A DNA stretch of 64,000 bases from Marinobacter vulgaris (GTDB taxonomy: Bacteria; Pseudomonadota; Gammaproteobacteria; Pseudomonadales; Oleiphilaceae), in NCBI RefSeq assembly GCF_003344045.1, contig NZ_QFWX01000002.1:157270-221269 (forward strand), read 5' to 3'. How positions within the stretch are numbered: position 1 is the stretch's first letter; every line of letters starts with the position of its first letter. Shown here piece by piece: positions 8,152 through 16,452 of the stretch. The position numbers were made by a program, and so were the translations under genes. A model generated the notes under the pieces. That model had not been told where the DNA came from and made no database searches. It saw only the letters and a program-made list of their open reading frames with translations.

Positions 8152-8484
8152 ATGAAAAGCTGGATTTTTCTTGGCATCGCCATTGTCGCTGAAGTGGTCG
8201 CAACCTCCGGTCTCAAGGCCAGTGAAGGGTTTACCCGGCTCTGGCCCAGCCTGCTGGTCATAGCTGGCTATGCCATTGCATTCTACTTTCTGTCGATGAC
8301 CCTGAAGGAGATCCCCGTCGGTCTGGCCTATGCCATCTGGGCGGGTCTGGGGATCGTGCTGGTGGCGTTTATCGGTTGGCTGGTCTACGGGCAGACACTG
8401 GATACTGCCAGCGTGATTGGCATGGCGTTGATAATCTCCGGCGTGGTGGTGATCAACGTGTTCTCCCGGGCGACTGCTCACTAG
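8152..8484 (+). CDS. SMR-family multidrug/quaternary-amine exporter
   Basis: A four-helix exporter of the small multidrug resistance family, 110 residues, the normal size. The essential Glu14 lies in [18 protein letters not shown]. The family signature [18 protein letters not shown] and the helix-3 motif [22 protein letters not shown] are intact. It acts as a proton-driven dual-topology dimer in the inner membrane. It lies 6 bases after the dioxygenase gene and is probably co-transcribed with it. The substrate may be a cationic compound (known of the family). Confidence 0.9.
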   Translation: MKSWIFLGIAIVAEVVATSGLKASEGFTRLWPSLLVIAGYAIAFYFLSMTLKEIPVGLAYAIWAGLGIVLVAFIGWLVYGQTLDTASVIGMALIISGVVVINVFSRATAH

Positions 8485-8630
8485 CCCTGAGCAGACTACG
8501 ACTGGCGTAGGAAAAAGGTCGATTCGTCGGCTCAACCACAAAAAACTGCAAAACAACGGTATATCAACCATGCGTTTTCCGCGTTGGTTGCTAAGCTAGT
8601 TGGGAATCGAAAATAACAAAGGAGAACAAA

Positions 8631-9938
8631 ATGTTAGACAAGGCATCCAGACCCCTGGTCAGCATGGTGGACAAATACCTGCCTGACCCCTATCTGTTCG
8701 TGATCATTCTTACCCTGGTCGCGTTCATCGCTGCCATGGTTTTCGAAGGCCATGGCCCAATGGCTGTTATCGAAATGTGGGGCGATGGTTTCTGGAACCT
8801 GTTGACCTTCTCCATGCAGATGCTGCTGGTACTGGTCACCGGCTTCATGATGGCGAGCACACCTCTGGTCCGCGGGATTCTTAACCGGATTGCCGGCCTC
8901 GCCAAAACACCGGGGCAAGCAATCATCCTGGTCACCTTTGTGGCCCTGATTGCCAGCTGGATAAACTGGGGCTTTGGGCTCGTGGTCGGTGCGCTGTTTG
9001 CCAAAGCCCTCGCTCGCCAGATCCGGGTTCATTATCCGCTGCTGATTGCCAGTGCCTACTCAGGGTTTATTGTGTGGCACGGCGGGCTGGCAGGGTCCAT
9101 TCCCCTGGTCATCGCCACCGAAGGCCACTTCACGGAAGACGTCATCGGCGTCATTGGCACCGGTGACACCATTTTCGCGTTCTTCAACCTGGCCATCGTG
9201 GTCGCCCTGTTCATCATCGTACCGCTGGTCAACCGCCTTATGCTGCCCGCGGAAAAAGACAGTGTGTATGCGGACCCGAATGTCCTGGACGACGAGCCCG
9301 ACACGGCTGTTGTCATCAACCGCCCGGCAGACCACCTCGAAAACAGCAGAACACTGGCCTGGCTGATCGGCTTCAGCGGTATCGCGTTCATCTTCCAGTA
9401 CTTCATGGATGGCGGCGGCCTGAACCTGAACATCGTGAACTTCATGTTCCTGTTCATTGCGATCATCCTGCACCAGACGCCCAAGCGGCTGCTGGCCAGC
9501 CTGAACGAAGCGGTAAAGGGCGGCGCAGGCATTGTTATCCAGTTTCCCTTCTACGCCGGCATCATGGGCGTCATGACGGCGTCTGGCCTGGCCGCCAGCA
9601 TCTCCTCCGGCTTCGTATCCATCGCGAGCGCTGAAAGCCTGCCTTTCTGGAGCTTTCTGAGCGCGGGACTGGTGAATATCTTCGTGCCCTCCGGCGGTGG
9701 CCAATGGGCGGTACAGGCCTCAGTTATGCTGCCCGCGGCACAGGAACTGGGCGCAGACATTCCGAGGGTAGCGATGGCGGTAGCCTGGGGTGATGCCTGG
9801 ACCAACCTGCTGCAACCGTTCTGGGCGCTGCCCGTTCTGGCCATTGCCGGCCTCAAAGCCAAGGACATCATGGGCTACTGTCTGATGGTGCTGATCATCA
9901 GCGGTGTCGTCATCAGCGCTGGCCTGACCTGGCTATAA
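8631..9938 (+). CDS. atoE: AtoE-family short-chain fatty acid transporter
   Basis: A 435-residue polytopic inner-membrane protein with about 10-12 hydrophobic segments and the AtoE-family pattern (PDPYLFVIILTLVAF near the start, SWINWGFGLVVGALFAK, YSGFIVWHGGLAGSIPL, PSGGGQWAVQA and WGDAWTNLLQPFWALP). These proteins are annotated as importers of acetoacetate and other short-chain fatty acids. A central acidic linker (about 200-230) separates the two halves. AAAGGAG precedes the ATG. It is a single gene, convergent with malic enzyme. Confidence 0.88.
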   Translation: MLDKASRPLVSMVDKYLPDPYLFVIILTLVAFIAAMVFEGHGPMAVIEMWGDGFWNLLTFSMQMLLVLVTGFMMASTPLVRGILNRIAGLAKTPGQAIILVTFVALIASWINWGFGLVVGALFAKALARQIRVHYPLLIASAYSGFIVWHGGLAGSIPLVIATEGHFTEDVIGVIGTGDTIFAFFNLAIVVALFIIVPLVNRLMLPAEKDSVYADPNVLDDEPDTAVVINRPADHLENSRTLAWLIGFSGIAFIFQYFMDGGGLNLNIVNFMFLFIAIILHQTPKRLLASLNEAVKGGAGIVIQFPFYAGIMGVMTASGLAASISSGFVSIASAESLPFWSFLSAGLVNIFVPSGGGQWAVQASVMLPAAQELGADIPRVAMAVAWGDAWTNLLQPFWALPVLAIAGLKAKDIMGYCLMVLIISGVVISAGLTWL

Positions 9939-9948
9939 CAGGTGCGAT

Positions 9949-9977
9949 AGCCAGGGAAGGAGGTTGCTTTCCTGGCT
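9949..9977 (+). terminator. Hairpin after the AtoE-like gene
   Basis: Ten-base arms AGCCAGGGAA (9949-9958) and TTTCCTGGCT (9968-9977) pair with one G:U and enclose a nine-base loop. It sits 11 bases after the stop codon, between two convergent genes, and is followed by CCCCCTTT rather than a real T run. It may act as a weak or two-way terminator. Confidence 0.4.
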
Positions 9978-9983
9978 CCCCCT

Positions 9984-11663
9984 TTAAATCGCGCGCCGCA
10001 GGTAACGCCGGTAACGCGGGCGCCAGAAATTGCGTTCGATGGTATCGCGGATGGTGTCCTCATCGGAGCGCAGCGCGACTCCGTCTTCCTGTGCCTGTCT
10101 GGCAACATCAAAGGCAATGTAGCGGCTGATTTCCTGAATTCCGGCCATGTCTGGCAACAGACGCTCACCGGTTTGCCGGACAATGGGGGCCTGGTTCGCC
10201 AGGGCGTTGGCTGCGGCCATCAGCATGGTGTCGGTCACCCGGGAGGCACCTGCGGCGATCACCCCAAGACCAATACCCGGAAAAATATAGGCGTTGTTAC
10301 ATTGGGCGATGGGGTAGGTCTTGCCATCGAGTTCCACCGGTTTGAATGGGCTCCCCGCGGCTACCAGAGCTTCACCACTCGTCCAGCTCAATATGTCGGC
10401 GGGCGTCGCCTCGACCCGCGACGTGGGATTCGACAGCGGCATCACCAGCGGTTGAGCACAGCCCGCGTGCATTGCCTTGATGACTTCCTCCGTAAACAGA
10501 CCCCGTTGGCCGGAGACGCCAATCAGCACTGTCGGCTTTACCTGTTTCACCACGTTGATCAGTTCCCGGCCCGGCCAGTCCCTGATCCGGGCCGGGTCCT
10601 GGGCAAGCGCTGACTGGAAATCCTGCAGGCCGGCGACGTCGGTGGTCAGCAGCCCGGCACGGTCGACCATGTAGATCTGTTGGCGCGCTTCCGGTTCAGA
10701 CAATCCCTCCTCTGTCATCGCGACAATCACCTGTTCGGCGATGCCACAGCCGGCGGAGCCGGCACCCAGAAACGCGACCGTCTGGTCACTGACTTTCTCG
10801 TTCTTGGTTTTACACGCGGCCAGCAAAGTGGCGAGACAAACCGCGGCGGTGCCCTGGATGTCGTCGTTGAAGCAGCAGGCCTGGTCGCGATACTGGTTGA
10901 GAAGGCGCATGGCGTTGTTCTGCGCGAAATCCTCGAACTGCACCAGTACATCGGGCCAGCGGCGCTTTACCGCTGCCAGGAATTCGGCCACAAAAGCATC
11001 GTACTCTTCCTGGCCAATGCGCTTGTGGCGCCATCCCATATACATGGGGTCATCAAGCAGGGCCTGATTGTTGGTGCCGACATCGAGCATTATGGGCAAA
11101 GTATTGGCCGGGCTGACACCCCCGCAGGCGGTGTACAGCGACAATTTTCCGATAGGAATGCCCATGCCGCCAATGCCCTGGTCGCCCAACCCCAGAATGC
11201 GCTCGCCATCGGTAACCACGATGACTTTGACCTTTTCCTTGGTGGCGCTGCGAAGGAGGTAATCCATGTGCTCGCTGTCGGGCCAGGATACGAACAAACC
11301 GCGATGGTTGCGATAGATGTTGGAGAACTGCTCGCACGCCTCGCCCACTGTGGGGGTGTAGATAATCGGAAGCATCTCTTCCAGATGATCTTCCAGCAGG
11401 TAGTAGAAGAGAGTTTCGTTGTCGTCCTGGATCGCGCGCAATGTGATGTGCCGGTCAAGGTCGGTCTGGCATAACCGGTATTGCTTATAGGCTCGTTCCG
11501 CCTGCTCCTCGATGGTCTCCACATTCTGTGGCAGCAGACCGATCAGGTTGAAATCCAGGCGCTCCCTCTGGGTAAAAGCACTGCCTTTGTTCAACAGCGG
11601 CATCTCCAGCAGAGTCGGGCCGGCGTAGGGTATGTACAAAGGGCGTTTTTCCGTATTACTCAT
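9984..11663 (-). CDS. maeA: NAD-dependent malic enzyme
   Basis: Oxidative decarboxylation of L-malate to pyruvate in the cytoplasm. 559 residues and close to E. coli MaeA along its whole length: [13 protein letters not shown] near the start, [50 protein letters not shown], the metal site FEDFA and [11 protein letters not shown], and the nucleotide fold [15 protein letters not shown]. The ATG at 11663 has GAGG five bases ahead. An earlier GTG lies inside that ribosome site and is rejected. It has no malate-sensing regulator beside it. The enzyme would feed pyruvate from TCA intermediates during growth on acids. Confidence 0.96.
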   Translation of the reverse strand: MSNTEKRPLYIPYAGPTLLEMPLLNKGSAFTQRERLDFNLIGLLPQNVETIEEQAERAYKQYRLCQTDLDRHITLRAIQDDNETLFYYLLEDHLEEMLPIIYTPTVGEACEQFSNIYRNHRGLFVSWPDSEHMDYLLRSATKEKVKVIVVTDGERILGLGDQGIGGMGIPIGKLSLYTACGGVSPANTLPIMLDVGTNNQALLDDPMYMGWRHKRIGQEEYDAFVAEFLAAVKRRWPDVLVQFEDFAQNNAMRLLNQYRDQACCFNDDIQGTAAVCLATLLAACKTKNEKVSDQTVAFLGAGSAGCGIAEQVIVAMTEEGLSEPEARQQIYMVDRAGLLTTDVAGLQDFQSALAQDPARIRDWPGRELINVVKQVKPTVLIGVSGQRGLFTEEVIKAMHAGCAQPLVMPLSNPTSRVEATPADILSWTSGEALVAAGSPFKPVELDGKTYPIAQCNNAYIFPGIGLGVIAAGASRVTDTMLMAAANALANQAPIVRQTGERLLPDMAGIQEISRYIAFDVARQAQEDGVALRSDEDTIRDTIERNFWRPRYRRYLRRAI

Positions 11664-11937
11664 AATCACCTCGTAGATCAGGCGGGGGCTGCGAACCCAA
11701 CGGGCTAAGGGCTGTTTTCGTTAATCGCCAGAATCCGCTTATAAAGATCGTAGCTGATACCGCCCTCCTTCGCCTACCGGCTCAGTGGCAGCATTCCTCC
11801 CACGCTGACCGGAAGGCTTGGAACTTTAAAGTCAGGGAAGCCTTTGGGTAAAAATCGCGACAGACTGATTTTTCCGCACCGGCCGAGGGGCTCTGGCTAT
11901 AATATAAAATGAAGATTGATGACAGGAGGTCACCATC

Positions 11938-12963
11938 ATGAAACGCATCGCCATCTGTTTTGACGGCACCTGGAACCGGCCGGAAGTAAACATCGGGGAG
12001 GAATTCCCCACCAACGTACTGCAGTTCGCCCGTGCCATTCGCCCAACCGATGGCAACGGCGTCGAACAGGTGGTGTTCTACGATTGGGGCATCGGCTCCT
12101 ATCACGACGAGTTACTCGCCGGCGCGACCGGTCATGGCCTCGAAAAGAACGTGATGGACGGCTACCGGTTCCTGGTTCACAACTACGAGCCTGGCGACGA
12201 GATCTTCCTGTTTGGCTTCAGCCGGGGTGCCTACACCGCCCGCAGCCTGTGCGGCATGATCAACAACTGTAGTATTCTGCGAAAAGAAAACGCCAACCGG
12301 ATCCAAAACGCCTTCAGGTTCTACAAAACCAAGAAACACAAAGCCAACAGCGACCACGCCATGGCGTGGAAGCGCCAACACTCGGTGGCAGAACGCACCC
12401 CGATCAAGTTCGTGGGCGTGTGGGACACCGTCGGCGCACTGGGGCTACCGTTTACCTTCTTTGGTTTGATCAAAGACCAGGACCTGTTTTACGACCGCGA
12501 GATCGGCAGCAACATTGAAATTGCGCGGCACGCCCTGTCTCTGGATGAACACCGTGAGGATTTCGAACCTACCATCTGGAAACCCAGTTCCGGGACCGAC
12601 ATCGAGCAGGTCTGGTTCGCCGGGGTGCATTCCGATGTCGGCGGCGGCTATGGTCCTGACAAACAGGGCCGCATTCTGGCCGATATCCCCCTGCTGTGGA
12701 TGGCGGAAGAAGCGCGGAAGCAGAAGCTGGTGTTTAACAGTATTCTGCCAACCACTATCCACACCACCGCCGAGCAGCACAATGAGTACAAGGGCAAATA
12801 CAGGTTACTGGGGAAACGGGTGCGGGAAATACCTCCACTGGACGAGATCAAAACCTGGGTGCACGGGAGCGTACGAGCGCGGTACAACAGCGGCTACCAG
12901 AGTGAGCCGATCGAGCGGTTTGCGGAGCGCAATGGCGAGTGGCCGCCGATCTGGCCAGCATAA
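11938..12963 (+). CDS. DUF2235 alpha/beta hydrolase
   Basis: A 341-residue DUF2235 protein (T6SS phospholipase effector Tle1-like domain, related to uncharacterised hydrolases). Seen: the start RIAICFDGTWNRP, the nucleophile elbow GFSRGA with Ser95, and FAGVHSDVGGGY (228-238) with the probable catalytic Asp233. There is no signal peptide and no VgrG, PAAR or immunity-like neighbour, so it looks like a free-standing housekeeping DUF2235 hydrolase and not a secreted effector. An AGGAGGT ribosome site precedes the ATG. The substrate is unknown, possibly a phospholipid or other ester. Confidence 0.83.
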   Translation: MKRIAICFDGTWNRPEVNIGEEFPTNVLQFARAIRPTDGNGVEQVVFYDWGIGSYHDELLAGATGHGLEKNVMDGYRFLVHNYEPGDEIFLFGFSRGAYTARSLCGMINNCSILRKENANRIQNAFRFYKTKKHKANSDHAMAWKRQHSVAERTPIKFVGVWDTVGALGLPFTFFGLIKDQDLFYDREIGSNIEIARHALSLDEHREDFEPTIWKPSSGTDIEQVWFAGVHSDVGGGYGPDKQGRILADIPLLWMAEEARKQKLVFNSILPTTIHTTAEQHNEYKGKYRLLGKRVREIPPLDEIKTWVHGSVRARYNSGYQSEPIERFAERNGEWPPIWPA

Positions 12964-13135
12964 GTCAGAGTCGCTTCGTTCCCGATCATGAAATTAGCTC
13001 TTTAGAGTAATACCAGGCTCACCTGCAATACCCAATACTTGGTATGTGACGCTCATCCCAGCCTCACACAAGGATCCAGAGCCGTTTCTGGCCTGGGGCA
13101 AGACTCAACAATAGTCTAGATAGGGAGCAGCGGAG

Positions 13136-13645
13136 ATGACTACAAAATCCTTACCCCTACTGTTCATACTTGCAGTAATCACCGGTTGTGCGAGCACCGA
13201 CTCACAGCGCTACGCAGCTCTCAGCTCTGACCTCGCCGATGAACCGGAACCGATCCTGGTTCTGGTATCGAGTGAGCAAAAGGCAGCTGCCGTCTACTCA
13301 GTTACTGAACTGGTGGATGATGCCCGCTCAATCGAGCTCTTCAACGTCTACGCCGTTGCCGGTAACGAACCGGGCAAAGACCCTCTGATCTGCGGGAACA
13401 TAAAATCCAGCGATCCTCGCGGCGGCCCACCCAGGACCCAGCCAATTGCCTTGTCAGGGAAGCGCGTCATGCTTCTGGATGAGGCAACAAACTGGGGATT
13501 CGTGCAGACCGGTCGCGAGGTAACACGCTCGCACCGCCAGAGACCTTTCGTAGGCTCCTGGTGGGCTCAGTGTCATCCACGAACTTTCTCCGTTCTGGTA
13601 GAACAATATGAGCAGAGCCAGCGAACAATGAAAGCAGGGAGGTGA
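13136..13645 (+). CDS. Lipoprotein of unknown function
   Basis: 169 residues with a clear lipoprotein signal (LPLLFILAVITGC, Cys18). The mature domain contains two cysteines (Cys87 in PLICGN and Cys148 in WWAQCHPR) that could form a disulfide. I do not recognise the family. AGGGAG is placed well before the ATG. It ends nine bases before the hybrid histidine kinase gene, so it is probably the first gene of that operon and could be an accessory envelope component of the signalling system (inference). Confidence 0.7.
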   Translation: MTTKSLPLLFILAVITGCASTDSQRYAALSSDLADEPEPILVLVSSEQKAAAVYSVTELVDDARSIELFNVYAVAGNEPGKDPLICGNIKSSDPRGGPPRTQPIALSGKRVMLLDEATNWGFVQTGREVTRSHRQRPFVGSWWAQCHPRTFSVLVEQYEQSQRTMKAGR

Positions 13646-13654
13646 CTCATATAG

Positions 13655-15403
13655 ATGGATTCCACTAAGATCGAGCAACGCATCACTTTTGAGGCTCTCG
13701 CCCCCTACTTCAAACAGATAAGGGAATGGGCTGCCTTCACCATCCTGGTCCCACTGTCCGTCACGCTGGTCATGTGGGACCAGGTTGACCGTGCTGTGTT
13801 GTTGAGCTGGTTCGTGCTTATGCTCGCAGGCATCGGCGCACTCTATCTGGTTGCCTCTGGTTATCATAGAAATGACGTCTCTCCTGAAAACGCCCATCCC
13901 TGGCATCTAAGGCTTTTGATTCTGCAGGGCTATATGGGTTTCCTCTGGGCTATCGCCGTTTTTTTGATGCACGATCTTGAATCACCGCCGCACCGGCTCT
14001 TCATAATTACCCTGGCCCTTGCTCTCGGAATCGGCTCGATCTCCGCAGGGGCACACTGGCTGGCGCTCTATTACAGTTACGGGATACCCGTTAAGGGCGC
14101 CTTGGCCGCAAAGTTTGTGCTGCTTGCTGACGTTGCCTGGCTTGCGCTGGCAATAATGGTTGCCCTTGCCATCCTGGCCTCCTACGGCTTTGCCCGGAAG
14201 CTCAATTCGATTGTGCGTTCGGAAATACGATTGCGTCTTGAAACCGCTGACCTGGCGGAACAGCTCAAAGAACAATCTCGTGAGCTCCAGAACGCCATTC
14301 GCACAAAATCACGGACACTGGCAACGGCCAGCCACGACTTTCGGCAGCCTCTTCACGCACTGTCGCTTTTTGTCGATGCCCTGAAGGGCGCCGACAGCCG
14401 CCGGGAAGAAAAACGCATTTTCAGCCGAATTGATGCCTCACTTGATGCCATGCGCAGAATGTTCGATGCCCTGTTCGACCTGTCCCGACTGGATGCCAAC
14501 ATCGTCCAGCCAGAGCCAGAGGACTTCGATATAGAAACCTTCCTCATTCAGTTGAAAGAGGAGTTCCAGGACAAGGCCGAGCAACGGCACCTGTCCCTCA
14601 GGCTCCACACACAACCCGCGGTCGTGCGAACGGATCAGGTACTACTGGAGCGAGTGTTGCGCAACCTGATAACCAACGCCATTCGCTATACCGATCGCGG
14701 CGGCATCCTCCTCAGTGCCCGCCCCAGGCAAAACTCGGTGCTGGTTCAGATATGGGATACCGGTATCGGTATTCCTCAGGAAGCACACCAGAGGATCTTC
14801 ATTGAGTTTCAACAGGCTCACGAATCACCCCATGAAGATGAGAGAGATAAAGGGCTGGGCTTTGGTCTTGCAATTGTTCACAAGCTCTGCAGCTTAATGG
14901 GTCTGCCACTGGATCTTCGATCCGTGGATGGCAGGGGATCGGTTTTCAGTCTTTCCATCCCGGCTGGTGATCCCGCTCGCATGAAGCAGTCTTCCGGAAA
15001 AGCAATGGAGATTGAGTGGCAGGATTCGGGCCACCACATTCTGGTCATCGACAACGACAAGAATGTCCTCCATGCCATGGACACCCTGTTAAACAAGTGG
15101 GGCTTCCGGGTGACCTCCGTCACATCCCCCACGGAGGCATTAAGACTCCTGCCAGACCAGCCAGATCTGGTGCTTTCGGATCTCAGCCTTGATGGAACGC
15201 ATAATGGCATCAAGGCGATACAGATGATCAGAGAGCGTTACGGACCAGAGTTACCGGGCATGATTATTACCGGTACAACCAATCCCCGGCAGTTACAGGA
15301 AGTCGAAAACAGTGGACTCAGGATGATTCAAAAGCCTGTCAGACCGTCCTTACTCAGAAGCTTTATCCAGAGGCAACTGGCAACTCCGACAGGTGTGGAC
15401 TAA
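13655..15403 (+). CDS. Hybrid sensor histidine kinase with receiver domain
   Basis: A 582-residue membrane kinase. Five or six hydrophobic helices (about 25-180) are joined by very short loops, so there is no large periplasmic sensor. A coiled linker (186-215) follows, then the H-box TLATASHDFRQPLHAL with His227. The ATPase domain has LITNAIRYTDRGG (N box), WDTGIGI and GLGFGLAIV. A C-terminal receiver (about 460-580) carries the phospho-Asp in LVLSDLSLDG. It follows a lipoprotein gene and ends in a 4-base overlap with the stop of a LuxR-type regulator on the other strand, its likely partner. The signal is unknown. Confidence 0.93.
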   Translation: MDSTKIEQRITFEALAPYFKQIREWAAFTILVPLSVTLVMWDQVDRAVLLSWFVLMLAGIGALYLVASGYHRNDVSPENAHPWHLRLLILQGYMGFLWAIAVFLMHDLESPPHRLFIITLALALGIGSISAGAHWLALYYSYGIPVKGALAAKFVLLADVAWLALAIMVALAILASYGFARKLNSIVRSEIRLRLETADLAEQLKEQSRELQNAIRTKSRTLATASHDFRQPLHALSLFVDALKGADSRREEKRIFSRIDASLDAMRRMFDALFDLSRLDANIVQPEPEDFDIETFLIQLKEEFQDKAEQRHLSLRLHTQPAVVRTDQVLLERVLRNLITNAIRYTDRGGILLSARPRQNSVLVQIWDTGIGIPQEAHQRIFIEFQQAHESPHEDERDKGLGFGLAIVHKLCSLMGLPLDLRSVDGRGSVFSLSIPAGDPARMKQSSGKAMEIEWQDSGHHILVIDNDKNVLHAMDTLLNKWGFRVTSVTSPTEALRLLPDQPDLVLSDLSLDGTHNGIKAIQMIRERYGPELPGMIITGTTNPRQLQEVENSGLRMIQKPVRPSLLRSFIQRQLATPTGVD

Positions 15404-16023
15404 TCAAGCAAGCCCAGGCTCCGTGCCTTGTGAACGCATTCAGTCCGATTGCTGGCACTGAGAGCCTTGATGATACAGGCAATGTGGACCTTGACCGTAT
15501 GCTCCGCAAGAAACAGCGCGCAAGCTATCTGCTTGTTGGAATATCCCTTGGCCACCAGCTCGAGGACGTCGCTCTGCCGCTTGGTCAGTGTGCCTTCCTC
15601 CGGATGTCGACGGGCATGGAAACCACGTAGCCGTTCGCGAATCTTTACGGGAATATAGATCTCACCTGAAAGGACCTGATGCAATGCATCAAGCATCTCT
15701 ACCGCGCTCTGTTCTTTAGGGATGTACCCCAAGGCACCCAGCGCAAGGGCATTGTCGATCCGGGATATATCTTCCTCTGCGGACACAACCACAACAGGCG
15801 TGACTGAACCCATCTCCCACAGTCTCTGTAGAATTGCCAGACCATCCATGCCGGGCATGGCCAGGTCGATCAGGACCAGGTCAAAGTCGTCTTTCTCAAG
15901 CCGGAGGATAGCATCTTTAGCGCGGGTGCAATCTTCAATGGTGTTTGCACCGCCAAGATGACCCAGGAGATGACGCATGCCATCAGTAAAAAGCTTATGG
16001 TCGTCCACAATAAGCAGTTTCAT
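15400..16023 (-). CDS. LuxR/NarL-type response regulator
   Basis: 207 residues. The receiver (1-120) starts MKLLIVDDHKLFTDGM and has phospho-Asp in LVLIDLAMPGMDG, then VVVSAEED and the Lys of YIPKEQS. The C-terminal GerE-type helix-turn-helix (about 140-207) has LTKRQSDVLELVAKGYSNKQIACALFLAEHTVKVHIACI. The start is placed at 16023, where the receiver fold begins. A longer reading to 16098 adds residues with no receiver character. The gene is tail to tail with the hybrid kinase (stop codons overlap), which suggests a signalling pair whose two transcripts are antisense at their ends. Confidence 0.9.
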   Translation of the reverse strand: MKLLIVDDHKLFTDGMRHLLGHLGGANTIEDCTRAKDAILRLEKDDFDLVLIDLAMPGMDGLAILQRLWEMGSVTPVVVVSAEEDISRIDNALALGALGYIPKEQSAVEMLDALHQVLSGEIYIPVKIRERLRGFHARRHPEEGTLTKRQSDVLELVAKGYSNKQIACALFLAEHTVKVHIACIIKALSASNRTECVHKARSLGLLD

Positions 16024-16452
16024 TGGCGCGTCCGGAATTTGGTTGATTGTTCCACCAGGCAACCCATAGATCTTAGAGGGTTTCCCGGGAAACGACAAAT
16101 GCCGGATTCTGATTTTTCGTTCCGGCTAATCGATACGGAAGACTCACCTGCAGAGCACCACAATGAGTACGAGGGGTAACCGGGCAGTCCGGAATCCTGG
16201 CTGCTATTACCAAAATCTTGCTTTACCAATAGCTCCGGGGCCATGAGCCATGGGCGACAGGCAAAGACTTGATAACCATTTCCCTCAGATTGTCTGGCGC
16301 ATTAATCCACCCTTCCTGATGTTTGTCGGGCGCGTGTGTCCCCTGACCGTGGCCTATCTGGTCGGATCCGCCCTCGGACCCCGGGGAACATCGTCCTCAG
16401 AGGAGTTACAGATTGGCCAAGAGCATTCGCAAGGAGCACGTCCCTGCGGCCT
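16024..16452. other. Gene-free spacer of 429 bp
   Basis: No convincing gene is seen. Short open frames here lack ribosome sites and recognisable motifs. The only regular element is the 14-bp perfect palindrome GTTTCCCGGGAAAC at 16080-16093, about 57 bp upstream of the response regulator start, a possible operator. The response regulator promoter should lie here. Confidence 0.5.

Noticed and set aside
8565..8590. CAACCA...TGGTTG inverted repeat upstream of the AtoE-like gene
   Set aside because: Only six outer pairs plus three inner pairs with a bulge, and no T run. Too weak to call an operator or terminator.
11938..12963. DUF2235 protein as a T6SS toxin with the window as an effector island
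   Set aside because: No VgrG, PAAR, Tap/Eag adaptor or immunity-like gene is nearby, and the flanking genes are metabolic.
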